Assembly (NCBI GenBank): GCA_033557465.1
Contig: CM066039.1
Coordinates: 44,731,788-44,795,787, forward strand
Reading direction: 5' to 3'
Source: Ichthyophis bannanicus
Taxonomy: Eukaryota; Chordata; Amphibia; Gymnophiona; Ichthyophiidae
DNA: 64,000 bases
Shown one piece after another: positions 32,521 to 44,010 of this stretch. Under the pieces are notes generated by a model. It was not told the DNA's origin. It was given only the letters and a program-made list of their open reading frames with translations, and ran no database searches. Numbering within the stretch: the stretch's first letter is position 1; each line of letters begins with the position of its first letter. The position numbers and the translations under genes are program-made.

Positions 32521-32686
32521 ACACTGGAAGGAGGAGGAGCAAAGGGGGTCAGTATATATCTCCAGTGATGTCATAATTTTGATATGCCAGTCTCCTAGCT
32601 GCGGGAAGAGGTTGACTACCCAGATGTATGAGGACTGCACTGTCAGAACTAAAGGAACTACAATTACCAGGTAAGCGTAATTACTA
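32521..32686. repeat. DIRS-c terminal inverted repeat (3')
   Basis: Complement of the 5' repeat plus a 3'-specific tip. The tip contains ACCAGGTAAGCG (splice-donor-like) in sense, 15-25 bases from the end. Confidence 0.88.
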
Positions 32687-33180
32687 TTTATACTTGCTGT
32701 CATGCACATTCAGTGCAAACCCTGCCTCCCCGGATCAGACAAACTTAGTATGCATAAGTTTGTATGCGCATAAGTTTAAGCAGTTCCGTTCTGGACAGTT
32801 TTAGAAACAGAAATGCCTTATAAAATTATCCCCAATATGGGCAGACTGGAAAATGTCTTTGTAAGAGAATTCAGTGTTTAATCTCTGCAGGAAGTCAAAC
32901 ACACATGCAGGAAGTGGAACACAAGAAGTCAGGACATATTCCCATTTCTTGTTATATATTCTACTAAATTATATTAATTAGTTTTGGGTAGATACTTGAA
33001 ATATAAGCACACTATAGGTTCCATTTATTCAAATATCTTTGTGTGGGAATTAGTACATGCAGTTAGTGCATACCTGTGCTAACAGCTCTTGCTAAGGGGG
33101 TTATTTTAGAAGCCTTATTTGTGATTTACACGTGTAAATGACGATTTTAGAAAGGGTAGGATTTGCACATGGAAGTCCTT
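32687..33180. other. Intronic, no gene
   Basis: AT-rich; short TIR-like words near 33060-33110 only. Confidence 0.4.
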
Positions 33181-33371
33181 AGACTATGTGAAAATTGCAA
33201 GGGAGTGGGAAGAGGCATGCAGAACAAAATCCATGCAAAATACAGGCAAGCCAGTCAACAAATGCTGGAAAGCAATGAGCACAGATGCTCGCAGCCTAGC
33301 CAATAAAGTTCCTGACCTGGAAGCCCTAATGGTGAAAAAGGACTTGGACATTGTGGCCATTAAAGAAACAT

Positions 33372-34405
33372 TGGAATACTGTAATATATGTTTTATGTAC
33401 AAATTCCATGAGTTATTAATTGTAACATTGCTGTTTTGAAGTTTTAAGTTTAAGAGACGCTGAGCTCACAAGCAAACCCACTATCCACTACCTCGGCATC
33501 ACATTAGACCAGCAACTCGACTTCAAAACGCACATCAGCAACATCTTCAGGCAGATCCACTATAAAATATGAACATTGAGACATCTCCGACCCCTACTGC
33601 AACCAGACGACTTCAGGACAGTCTTTCAGGCCCTTGTGACCCCCCCACTTTGACTATGCCAATGCGATCCTTCATGGCCTACCCAAGAACACATTAAGCC
33701 CGTTACAACTAGCAATGAATACCGCGGCACGCTTCCTACATGGAGCCTCCAGAGGAGACCATATTACCCCGATTCTAAAGGATTTGCACTGGCTACCAAT
33801 CTACTGTCGGACCACATATAAAGTACTCCTGATGACTTTTAAGGCCATCAACAACATGTCCTCCTCCTCCCTAACGGATCTGCTCCACCCTACCCCAGCA
33901 AACAGAGCAAGGAGGTCATTCGCCATCAATACCCTTCAGACCCCCAATGAAATAACAATGCACCCAAGCAACGAAAAGCAGAGCTTTTAAGTTTTATGCT
34001 CCCATCTGCTGGAATGCGCTCCCAACCTCTATTCAAGCAATTACCGATATTGCTCAATTCAGAAAAGTGCTAAAACACCACCTCTTTCTCCTACACTACT
34101 CACAGCCCAACCTTAGCCACCTTTCACCCAGCTAAACAATGATAAACCACAAGACAATTCATAGCTATAATGTACATAGTTGTAGATACTGTAAATAGTT
34201 CCCCCAGTTTGAAATCCAAGTTGTATCTCCCGTTCACTGTAAGTGCATAACAGACATCCTGAGATGCATAGTTGTTACCTGTAAACCGCACTGATTTTAA
34301 AGCGTGGTATATAAAAGCAATAAATAAATAAAATAAAATAATGTAACTGGTTTTCTTAATTATAAACCGCCCTTATCTCTGGAAAGAGCAGTATAAAAAA
34401 ACCTT
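33372..34405 (+). mobile_element. L2 3' fragment inserted in CR1-2
   Basis: The translation (33460-34080) has RT C-terminal phrases such as NTAARFLHGASRGDHITPIL and LHWLPIYCRTTYKVLL. The tail 'gtaaaccgcactgattttaa' with 'ggtatataaaagcaataaat' is at 34280-34330. A second similar tail ('ataaaccgcccttatctctg') follows at 34360-34400, so two L2 ends may be joined. Confidence 0.75.
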
Positions 34406-34414
34406 ATAAATAAA

Positions 34415-36891
34415 TTGTTTAATGAGTCTCATGAATGGGATATAGCCATAGCTGGCTATGATTTATTTAGAAGACATAGAGAAGGCAGAAAAGGAGGAGG
34501 AGTAACCCTATATGTCAAAATCAGTATTAAAGCTGCTGAAATGCAGAGGACGTGGGGAAAAGAAAAAACACTATGGAAAGAGGAGATGGCACTATCATCC
34601 ATACTGTTGTAGTCTACAGGCCTCCAATTCAAACCAAAGAAATGGATAGAGACTTGATTATTGATATTGCAAAGGTAGCCATGAAGGGGAAAGTGATGAT
34701 ATTGAATGACTTTAATTTACTCAGTGTGGATTGGAGTATTCCTTCTGCAAATTTGGAAAGAAGTCAAAAAAATGTGGATTCCTCCCAGGATGCATTGCTA
34801 AGACAAATGGTGATAGAACCAACCAGGGAAAGTTCGTTGCTGGATTTAGTACTCACCAATGGAGATAGTGTGTTGAATGTCCAGGTGGGTGCCCATGTGA
34901 GCAGCAGCGATCATCACATGGTGTGGTTTGAGATAAAAACCAAGGCAGAGTCCAATCACCGCAAGCTCAAAGTCCTAGACTTCAAAAACACTGACTTCAG
35001 TAAAATGGTCAAGTGCCTGAAGGAGGAGTTGGCAGGGTGGGAGGATGTAATGGAAGTGAAATTGCAATGTGCTAAACTAACGGGGGCAATAAAAAGGACA
35101 ACAGATACATATGTAAGGAAATTAAATAAAAAGAGGAAAAGGAAACCTATTTGGTTCTCCAAGGAAATAGCTGCACAAATAAAGACAAAAAACACAGCTT
35201 TCACAAAATTCTGAAGTTCGCAAACAGGAACACAGAACAGAATACAGGATAAAGCTAAAAGAGACAAAAAGAGAAATAAGGATAGCAAAATCAAAGGCAG
35301 AAGAAAAGATGGCTAACGATCTGAAGCATGGAGACAAAACCTTTTTTAGGTATATTCAGGAGAAGAGGAAGATCAGAGGTAGAATCGCTAGACTCAAAAG
35401 TGCTGAGAACGGATTCGTGAAAGTGATATTAGAAAAGTGAAAATGCTAAACAAATACTTCTGTTATGTTTTTACTAAAGAAAATCCTGGAGAAGGACCAC
35501 CTGTGATTGAAAAATATTTAAATGGGAATGGAGTAGATACCACACCATTCACAGAAGATGATGTGTTTGAACAGCTTGCAAAACTGAAAGTGGACAAGGT
35601 CACGGGACCGGATGGGCGAGATCTCAGGGTACTGAAAGAACTCAGAGAGGTTCTTGCAGGACCTTTAAGGGATGTTTTTAATAGATGCTTGGAGACAGGA
35701 GAAGTTCCACAGGACTGGAGAAGGGCTGATGTGGTACCTCTTCACAAAAGTGGCTGCAGGGAAGAAGTGACAAACTGCAGGCCAGTAAGCCTTACCTCTG
35801 TGGCGGGAAAGGTAACGGAGGCGCTCCTGAAAGAAAGAATAGTGGACTTTCTCGAAACTAGCAGGTTGCATGATCTGAGATAACATGGTTTTACCAAAGG
35901 ACAATCATGTCAAACATATCAAATTGAATTCTTTGACTGGGTGATCAGAGAACTAAATCAAGGGCATGCGATGGTTGTATTCTACCTAGCTTCCAGCAAA
36001 GCCTTTGATACTATTCCCCATAGGAGGCTTATCAATAAACTGAACAGCCTGAGGATAGGTCCAAATGTGGAGAATTGGATCAGGAATTGATTGATTGACT
36101 GACAGACAACAGAAGGTGGTAGTAAACGGAAACTTACTCGGATGAAAGAAAGGCGATTAGTGGCATGCCCTAGGGATCGATCCTGGGATGGGTACTGCTC
36201 AAAGTGTTTGTGAGCGATATTGCTGAAGGACTGAATGGGAAAAATCTGCCTTTTTGCAGATGACACAAAAATTTGCAACAGAGTGGACGTTTCTGAGGAA
36301 GTGGACAACATGAGGGAAGAACTAAAAACAGTGGAAGAATGGTCTAGTGTTTGGCAGTTATGATTTAATGTGAAGAAGTGCAGTGTTGTGCACTTGGGAT
36401 GCAGAAATCCAAGGGAATTGTATGCAATAGGGGGTGAAAAGTTGGTGTGCACAGACCAGAAGGACCTTGGAGTGATTGTTTCTGAGAATCTCAAGGTGAC
36501 AAAATAGTGTGACAAGGTGGTGGCCAAAACCTGAAGGATGCTGGGTTGCACACAGAGAGGAATTACCAGCAGAAAGGAGGAGGTACTAATGCCACTGTAC
36601 AAGTCGCTGGTAAGGCCTCACTTGGAATATTGTGTTCAGTTTTGGAGACTATATCTTGCAAAAGATATAAAAAGAATGGAAACAGTTCAGAGAAGGGTGA
36701 CCAAAATGATTTGGAGCCTGCGCCAGAAGATGTATAAGAAGAGACTTGAAGACCTAAATATGTATATGCTAGAGGAGAGCAGGGACAAGGGAGATATAAT
36801 TCAGATATTTAAATACTTAAAAAGAGTATTAATGAACAAACAAACCTTTTTCAAAGAGGGGGAAGCTGTAAAACTAGAGGGTATAACATGA
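34415..36891 (+). pseudogene. CR1-2 ORF2 remnant
   Basis: Endonuclease VVYRPPIQTK and ILNDFNLLSVDW (catalytic GDFN changed to NDFN), SSDHHMVWFE. RT YFCYVFTKENPGEG, DKVTGPDGRDLRVLKEL, WRRADVVPLHKSG, LTSVAGKVTEALLKERIVDF. C-terminal SLVRPHLEYCVQFWRLYLAK at 36600-36660. Several stops and frame changes; inactive. Confidence 0.82.
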
Positions 36892-37239
36892 AACTGCAAG
36901 GGGGTAAATTGAAAGGCAATGTCAGGAAATACTTTTTCACTGAAAGGGTGGTGGATGCTTGAAATGCCCTGCCGATGGAAGAGGTGGGGGCAAATACAGT
37001 GACTGAATTCAAAATGGCATGGGACAGACACAGTGGCTCCCTTTTATAGCAATAAGTTAAAATAAATGTAACTATCTCTTATATCTCAACAAATAGGGGT
37101 GACCTGCACGGAGGGGTGGGTACACCCCTAAATAAAGGCATGTGGAGGGGTGACCTGCATGGAGCAGCAGGTGCACCTACTCTTGCTACCTTGCTGGTCA
37201 GACTAGATGGACCATGCTGGTCTTTATCTGCCGTCCTAT

Positions 37240-37855
37240 AGTATAGGGTTTATTCCATCTGGCGAATATTCATCCCCCCACTGTCCCCATCAAAAGCTTC
37301 CCCGTATGAACAAGGCATTTGTACAGGGAGGCTTAGGAGGGGACGGGGCATGGGCAGTCCACGACCCCAGACATACAGAGCTGATTCTGAGGTTGGCTCT
37401 GTATGTCTGGGGTCGGCAAACTGGACGGGAGACTTATTCCACCTCGGAGGTGGAATAAGTCCCTCTGGACGTCGGGAGACGGCAGGCTTGGGCAGCATCA
37501 TAAAGGTGAGGGGGTACAAGGGATTCCCTGCAGCCCAACCCTGGCTATGGAAGGCCAGATCGGGGGTCGGTCTGTGGGGAAAGAAGATTGTAGTCAGCAG
37601 CCGGGGATTGCGTCTCCTGAATGGAGCCGCGGTGCCATGGCTACGGGATACCATGTCACTTAGGTAGTCGGGCAGGTGGCTGTACATGCAGGACGATCAG
37701 AATCGGGTCCCGGCCTGCATGTACAGGCTCTAGACCCGATTCTGATCCTGCGGGACAAGTCTAGCCCCCACAGGATCAGAATCTGGTCTACCTCTGGGCG
37801 TCCCGATTCTGATCGGATGCACAGGGCCTGCATGCACTCAATGGAATGTGCCTCC
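37240..37855. mobile_element. Palindrome-rich element in the CR1-2 tail
   Basis: Inverted repeats include 'gaccccagacatacagagc' with 'gctctgtatgtctggggtc' (about 37361-37414), 'ttattccacctc' with 'gaggtggaataa' (37435-37458), and repeated 'cccgattctgatc' words. Related sequence with the same 'ttccacctt...aggtggaata' core is at 57280-57835. CR1-like tail bases flank it. Probably a non-autonomous DNA element; ends not defined. Confidence 0.45.
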
Positions 37856-37938
37856 ATGTTACTATGTTATAGAGTGGCCTGGCCAAAATAAAAATCTGCA
37901 CGTATATTCCCTATTTCAGATAAAAAATACCTATGACC

Positions 37939-38070
37939 AAGGCTGATGCTACTATTAGGTGAACTAGGTGGCTGCCTAGAGTGACTGCCCTCTGGGGGTA
38001 CCCAATGCCGCCACTGCCTCCCCTCATCCGGCATGTAGCAATAGCAATGTTTATAAAACTGCACTGAAGT
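37939..38070 (+). mobile_element. hAT-type MITE left-end fragment
   Basis: 'tattaggtgaactaggtggc' and 'tgcctagagtg' match the left interior of the family at 20322 and 45476. The right end is not found. Confidence 0.4.
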
Positions 38071-38699
38071 GCTGGGGTTACCTTCAGCTCTGTTGTTGTG
38101 GTGCCTTTCCTGCTTCTGCCCACTCCAATATCACTTCCTTTTGCATGGGGACAGAAGGGGCTTCCACAGAACCCTGTGTGCAAGTGTTTGGCTTGCTCTC
38201 CCTGGTTTAATGCTTACTTTTTGTGCACTGTTAATTTGCATGCTGTTTGCTTACAACATTGTTGCGCAAAAGCCAGCATTAAACTTGCTCCATTGTACCT
38301 ATAAAATGTCATCTTCCTACATATAAATCCCATTTACTTTGGAACCCATCTGGATGGAACACTTTTTCTCCCTTTCCTGGTCTCTAATCTGGCCTTAGTA
38401 ATTGGAAATCCGAGCAAAATTTGAACTTTTAACTATTGTAGAATTCCCTAGCCTGACTTGCTTTCAATTGAAGTTTTTCTTCTAAGCTTAATAGAGGTTG
38501 GTTGGTGGCAAGAGAGAGAAAGTGCTCTGCTAACATAAGAAATGTTTGGGTTATGTTTGCTTCATTTCTTTTACTGACTTTCTGTTGAAAAAAAAACCCT
38601 AAAAGATCAGAGAGGGCCATTCCTGTCAGAGAAAATGTCTTCCAGGCTACATTTGCTAAACTTAGTGAAATTTGTTTTTTAATTATTCTCAGGGTACAA
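38071..38699. other. Intronic, no gene
   Basis: Nothing recognised. Confidence 0.35.
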
Positions 38700-38995
38700 G
38701 AATTTGATGTCATAGGAGGAACGTGAAAGGGAGTAGGTGTAGGAATAATCTAAGGAAAAATGTCTTTACAGAAAGTGTGGCAGATCCATGGAACCCCCCC
38801 AGTAGAGATGGTGGAGACAAGGACAGTATCTGAATTCAAGAAAGCGTGGGGTGAGCAGGGAAGATTTCTGAGAGAGGAAGGAATTGAAGAGCTAGATTTC
38901 TGAGAGAGGAAGGAATTGAAGAGCTCAGCATTTGGCATGGATGGGTAGAATGGATAGGCCATATCGGCCTTTGTCCACCAGCATTTTCTCTGTTT
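38700..38995 (+). mobile_element. CR1 3' fragment with internal 32-bp duplication
   Basis: The translation around TVSEFKKAW and the end 'ggatgggtagaatggatagg' with 'cggcctttgtccacc' fit a CR1 3' end of another subfamily. A perfect tandem duplication occupies 38862-38925. Confidence 0.55.
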
Positions 38996-40925
38996 TAAAA
39001 AGTGCACTGTTAGAGAACTGATGACATTGCATGATTGTATCCAATGGAGAATTATTTCAAATTTTGGTAGAAGCTGATTCAGATCTGATAATTACATGCT
39101 ATACTATGTCAGAAATGAAAGACAAAGAAGAAATAGTGTTCCATTTATAATTAGGAAGAAACATGCAAGAACAGTAATGAAATACAGTATAATCAGTGAA
39201 TGCTTAATTTCTGTTTGTCTACGAGGAATACCCATAAACACAACTATTATTCAGGTATATGCGCCAACAACAGCTGCAAAAGAGGAAGAAGTTGATCAAG
39301 TCTATAAACAAGTACAACCTGAAATTGATAGAGCATACAAACAAGATATACTGATATTCATAGGCAACTGAAACGCAAAAGTTGGGAACAAAAAATAAGG
39401 TAAAGTTGTTAGAAAATATGGGCTTGGCAACAGACACAAGGTTGGAGAAAGACTGATAGAATTCTGCAAGACCAACAATCTATTCATTTCAAACACCTTT
39501 TTACAGCAACATAAGCAACAACTGTACACATGGACTTTGTCCAATGGATTGTTCAAAAGTCAAATTGACCTCATCTGTGGAATTCAATGATGGAAATGCT
39601 CAGTAACACAAACAAAAACAAAACCTAGAGCTGACTGTGGTACAGATCACCAGCTTCTAGAATGCACACGCAAGCAAAAGCCGAAAAAGAGCAAGCCACT
39701 CATGAATGTTGCAAAATATGATCTTGAAAATAGACAACCAGAATTTAAAAATCAATTTGTTGCTTTGGATACAAATGATAAAACACTAGAAAAGCTATGG
39801 GATGACATTAAGAAAGTTGTGCTCTAAGAAATCAAAAAGTCTCCGCAAAAGGTGAAAAAGCAAAAACGACCAAAATGGATGACCAAAGAAACTTTGAAAA
39901 CGTCTCAGAAATGCAGAGGAGAAAGAGGTAATCCTGGAACTTAACAGATATTTTCAATGTGCAGCAAGGCAAGACAAAGAGAAGTACTACAATGATGCAT
40001 GGAAGGAAATAGAATCAGAAACCATCAGAGGAAGAACAAGATCGGCTTTTGTAAAGCTATGAGAGCTAAAGAAAAAATTCCAGTCTCGGATTGGAATGTT
40101 AAAAGATGCTCAATGATCCGTGTTGAATGATGCTGACAAGATTAAGAAAAAGTGGAAAAAAGTACACAGAATCTTGATACCATGAATATCAAGTGGATTA
40201 ACCTCCATTTTAAACTGTACTTTATGATCAGGAATCTTTGGTGATGCAATAAGAAGTTGAAGCAGCATTGAAACCATTCAAAGAACAAAGCATGAGCACT
40301 GATGGCATTCCCACGAAAGTTTGGAAGACAACATTATGGCTAACTTACTGGAAAAGATTTGTGTTCATACCAATATAGAAAGGTGTTTCGACTGACTATG
40401 GAAATTATCACATAATTGGTCTGATTCCACACAGCAGCAAGATTCTTTTCAAGATGATTCAATGGAGACTACAATCATACCTGGAAAAAGAACTGCCTGA
40501 AATGCAAGCAGGGTTCAGGAAAGTGCGAGGAACAAGAGCCATCATCGCAGATGTGTGATGCATCCTTGAAAAGACAAAAGAATACTAAAAAGATATCTAT
40601 ATGTGTTTTATTGACTATAACAGACTTTAATTGTGTAAATCATAAAAAACTCTGGACCACATTAAGAAGCATGGATATACCAGAACACCTGCTAGTTCTC
40701 ATGCACAACATTTAGATTAATCAAGAAGCAACAGTTCAAACAGAACAGGAGAAACAGAATGCATACTTTTCCCATACCTGTTTGATTTATATGTAGAACA
40801 AATCATTGCAGAAGTAGAACTGTGTGATGATTGGTGGAAACCTCATCGACAACCTTCACATGATACCACATTACTGGCTGAAAGTGAAGACTGTCTGAAA
40901 CATCTGCTTATCAAGATGAAAGAAC

Positions 40926-41367
40926 GTAGGGCCCGATTTTCATTTGGGTGGTGCTATGTGCCGCATCAGCGCATAGCCCACCTGCCATCCGTCTAACCCA
41001 GATTTTCAATGCTGGGGTCATATGCGGCCCCAGCATTGAAAAATCCAGTTCTCGCCGCACACCCTGGAAGCCGCAGGAGCTAGCCAGGTAGCAGCGATTT
41101 TCGGAAAACCTCACCTATCTTTCAGGTGCAGAGGGCTAAGTGGGTAGCATTGAAAATCGCTGCTACCCGTTTAGCCCTTTCCTCCACCCCGGAACACCCC
41201 CAACACACCCCGATGCTAACTGCCTAGCATCTGGGCGCGTTAGGGACTTATCTGGGATTTTCCAAAGGCAATACCCATGTAGGTGCCTTTCGAAAATCCT
41301 GGATAAGGCATTTACATGGGTAACTATGGCAGTTACCTGTGCAAATGCCTTCAAAAATGCCGCCCAT
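40926..41367. mobile_element. MITE inside the RTE copy
   Basis: Starts at GGGCCCGATTTTCAT and ends before 'agtcttaaaatggg', where the RTE reading resumes. The right end AAAATGCCGCCC is an imperfect inverted copy of the left. Internal inverted repeats are at 41009-41038 and 41091-41165. A TA-type target is possible. No coding capacity. Confidence 0.6.
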
Positions 41368-41659
41368 AGTCTTAAAATGGGCCCCCTGTACCTTAACATG
41401 AAGAAGACAAAGATCCTGACCACTGGCAAAATCAATCATTTCATCCTTGATGGAGAAGAAATAGAAAGAGTAGACAACTTTAATCTTCTTGGATCAATAA
41501 TCAATAAAGAAATGGCAAGCAGTGAAGAAATCCAATGACACATTACTTTTGGCAAAACAGCCATTAAAAACCTAGACAAGATTCTGAAATGCAGAGGCGT
41601 ATTGCTGCATACAAAGATTCAACTTATCCAAGCCGTGGTATTTTCAATAACATCATATG

Positions 41660-42103
41660 GAGTGGAGGAGTAGCCTAGTGGTTAAATGGGCAGCAGCCTA
41701 AGACCAGGGTTCAAATCCCACTGGCATGCTTTATTTATTTATTTAACATTTCTTATATACCGCCTTTCATGATATCAAGGCGGTTTACATTGAACAAACT
41801 GAAATGACATTGAACAGGGCATTATAACTTTGAGATAACTATTTTACACGGAACATGGGCAGTGGAGGGTTAAGCGGCTTGCCCAAGACCACAAGGAGCA
41901 CCTGTGGGACTATGAAACCCCAGTCCTTCCGGCCCAAGGTTGCTGTCCTCTAAGTAGGGTTTGAACCCCCGGCCTGAGGTAACTTAACTCTCTGTTGCCT
42001 TAGGTACAAACTTTATTATAAGCTCAGCAGGGAAATACAGTACCTGATTGTAACTTGCCTTGAACTACTTGAAAGGCATGAGCTAAAGACTACTACTAAT
42101 AAT
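41660..42103 (+). mobile_element. tRNA-derived SINE in the RTE copy, itself interrupted
   Basis: Head 'gtagcctagtggttaaat' (box A-like), 'agggttcaaatcccactg' (box B), body 'cttaggtacaaactttatta', tail near 42060-42100. An antisense L2 tail (about 41731-41950) splits it. The RTE reading resumes at about 42104. Confidence 0.75.
41731..41950 (-). mobile_element. L2 3' tail, antisense, inside the SINE
   Basis: 'tttatttatttatttaacat' then 'tataccgcctttcatgatat' and 'aaggcggtttacatt' are the complement of the L2 end. Confidence 0.6.
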
Positions 42104-42420
42104 AATGGATGCAAAAGTTGGGCAGTGAAGAAGAAAGAATTATGATTCTGGTAAAGAATTCTGCCTGAATAACAAACCTAAGCTTTCTTTAGAAACTGAA
42201 ATGACAATATTTTGATTTTCATACCTTGGATATGTCATGCAAAGAGAAATATCATTAGAGAAAGACATCATGCTTGGCAAGGTTGAAGGTCAGCACAAAA
42301 GAAGGTCAGCAATGTGATGGATCAATACAATAACATCAGCTATGGATGCCACTCTATCAACAATTTCGCTGCTTGCCAGAAACTCAAACATAGTTTAGGA
42401 CAGTTCTACAAAAAAAGGAT

Positions 42421-43430
42421 GCCTAGTAGTTGGTCCTTTAACATGATATCCACCTTGGGCCTTTGAGAAAGACACTCTATATAAGATAAAGTATTAAATG
42501 ATAGTGTTGTCTTTTTGAATAACCGATAAATATATGAGTTTCTAAGTCCTTATTAGTCCTTTCTTTCAATGTGACTGTACTTCTGTTAAATGTTGCAGTT
42601 TCCACTTGTGCATGTGTTTTATATATGTATGCACATCTTGACTTAGTTGTCTTTGCTTGTTCACTCTCTTACAATACATATTTGCCAGTTCAGTCTCATA
42701 TCAATAGACATAGACTAGAATGTAGATAAACAAGACTCATCTCACCTGCAGCACTGTGGACCATATATGACCTCTGCTTTAATCTTTGCTTTCCTACAGC
42801 TACCAGCTTCTATGCATCTGCATTTTGAAGGGACCTGTGGTGGTCTCAGACTCATGTGCTTAACAACATTTTTTTGTTGATGGTCCTCTGTTTTCATAAG
42901 CTGCTTTGGACTATTTGGTGAAGTGGGGTATTAAGTAAGATAGATAGAGAAATAATCAAATAAATAGTATTATATCATACTGAATCTCCAGTATTTTATA
43001 TATTTTTTTAGTGTTCAATATGTTTATTGGGTCAGGCATAAGTATCATAACAGTTCAACAATCTGAAGAACAATCCTGCCCTCCATTACTACCCAAAGAA
43101 ATTCTAACAAGTTGAAAAGTGCACACTTACAAGTGTGACATAATGGCATATTTCTCCACGTACAGACTCTGGCATGACTCTGTTGAAATAGCTATAGTAA
43201 AATGTCTTTCAGTAGGGCCGTCAGGGATGTGGGAGAGGGTATCTGGATGGGAATAGTGTGCATCATGACTGATGGTCTATATATGTAAGATGCATACGTA
43301 TCTCTGAATCAAAGTTATAATGTGCATGTCCATTTCCACTGGAAGAGTTTAACTGTTTATCTGTGCATGTGTGAGGGAGGGATGTCAGAGGATGGGTCTA
43401 CAGGTGTGTATTGACAGACTTTGTTGGGGC
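42421..43430. other. Intronic, no gene
   Basis: AT-rich; nothing recognised. Confidence 0.4.
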
Positions 43431-43700
43431 CAGGTTGTGTATGTGTGGGGCTTGGTGTGTGTGTCAGAGAGCTCTATGTGTTGGGGCTTCTATACATGTG
43501 TGTGCATGTGTATATCAGATTCAGAGTATGTGTGTGTGCTTGCATGTGGCAGGGGCTCTTTGTGTGTACATGCAAGTGCTTGCATTTGTGCATGTCTGTC
43601 AAGGGCTGTATGTGTGTGTGCATGAGTGTGGATGTGTTGGAAGGTTCTATATATGTGTATTGGGGGAATATGTGTGTAGTGAGGGCTCTGTGTGTGGTTG
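43431..43700 (+). repeat. Imperfect TG-rich microsatellite
   Basis: Repeated TGTG, TGTATG and TGCATG words with many interruptions. Long apparent frames across it are by-products of the repeat. Confidence 0.8.
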
Positions 43701-44010
43701 TGGCATTTATGTTTCTTTCTCCCTTGTACATCTCCTATTCCTACTCCGTGTTCCTCCCACCCTCTCTCTTGCAGTCTCCCTCTGTCCCTTCTACCCAATC
43801 AGCACTCTTCCTCCCCTCTTATTTGCCTGCTATTCAACCTTGCACTCTCTTAACTCCCCTTACTCCCTCACTTTCTTCTCCCTCCTTGCATTTACCCTCT
43901 TTTCAGTTCCTCCTCAGTAACCCCTTCCCTTATGCTCCACCCACTGTCTCCTCTAACCCTGCCCTTTCTTATCCTTTCTGTCTCCACCTTCTTTCCCTGC
44001 CGTCCTCCAA
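43701..44010 (+). repeat. Pyrimidine-rich tract
   Basis: Mostly C and T (for example 'cctcccaccctctctcttgc'), following directly on the TG repeat. No gene. Confidence 0.6.

Larger units (their letters stand above)
26711..32686 (+). mobile_element. Nearly intact DIRS retrotransposon, sense in XKR8 intron 1 (DIRS-c)
   Basis: 5.98 kb element with inverted repeats (26711-26855 and 32521-32686), an ICR at 32128-32225, and genes in the order gag (27679-29173), RT/RNase H/methyltransferase-like (29058-31118) and tyrosine recombinase (to 32095). Catalytic motifs YLDDW, the RNase H acidic residues, the YR Arg, HxxR and Tyr are all present. The one clear lesion I find is a frame change in gag at a four-T run (28480-28483). 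It is the youngest-looking repeat in the window. Confidence 0.93.
33181..37235 (+). mobile_element. CR1-clade LINE, second copy, interrupted by L2 (CR1-2)
   Basis: The first piece (33181-33371) encodes the ORF2 start (STDARSLANKVPDLEALMVK, KDLDIVAIKE). It resumes at 34406 with FNESHEWDIAIAGYDLFRRH exactly where the first piece stops. The element ends at about 37230 in the CR1 tail ('cagactagatggaccatgct'). It is the same subfamily as CR1-1. ORF2 is broken. Confidence 0.85.
39010..42420 (+). mobile_element. RTE/BovB-like LINE, interrupted twice
   Basis: Endonuclease phrases IIQVYAPTTAAKEEEVDQVY and LIFIGN at 39096-39371, with a stop at the GN-stop-NA site. RT-region phrases include 'caagcagggttcaggaaa' (QAGFRK, about 40505) and a DYN-like site near 40610. 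The part at 41360-41640 gives SLKMGPLYLNMKKTKILTTG and DGEEIERVDNFNLLGS. It is split by a MITE (40926-41367) and by a SINE (41660-42103) and ends near 42420. Many stops; dead. Confidence 0.8.

Noticed and set aside
41660..41730. tRNA gene
   Set aside because: It has box A- and box B-like sequences but no cloverleaf, and it continues into a SINE body seen in other copies.
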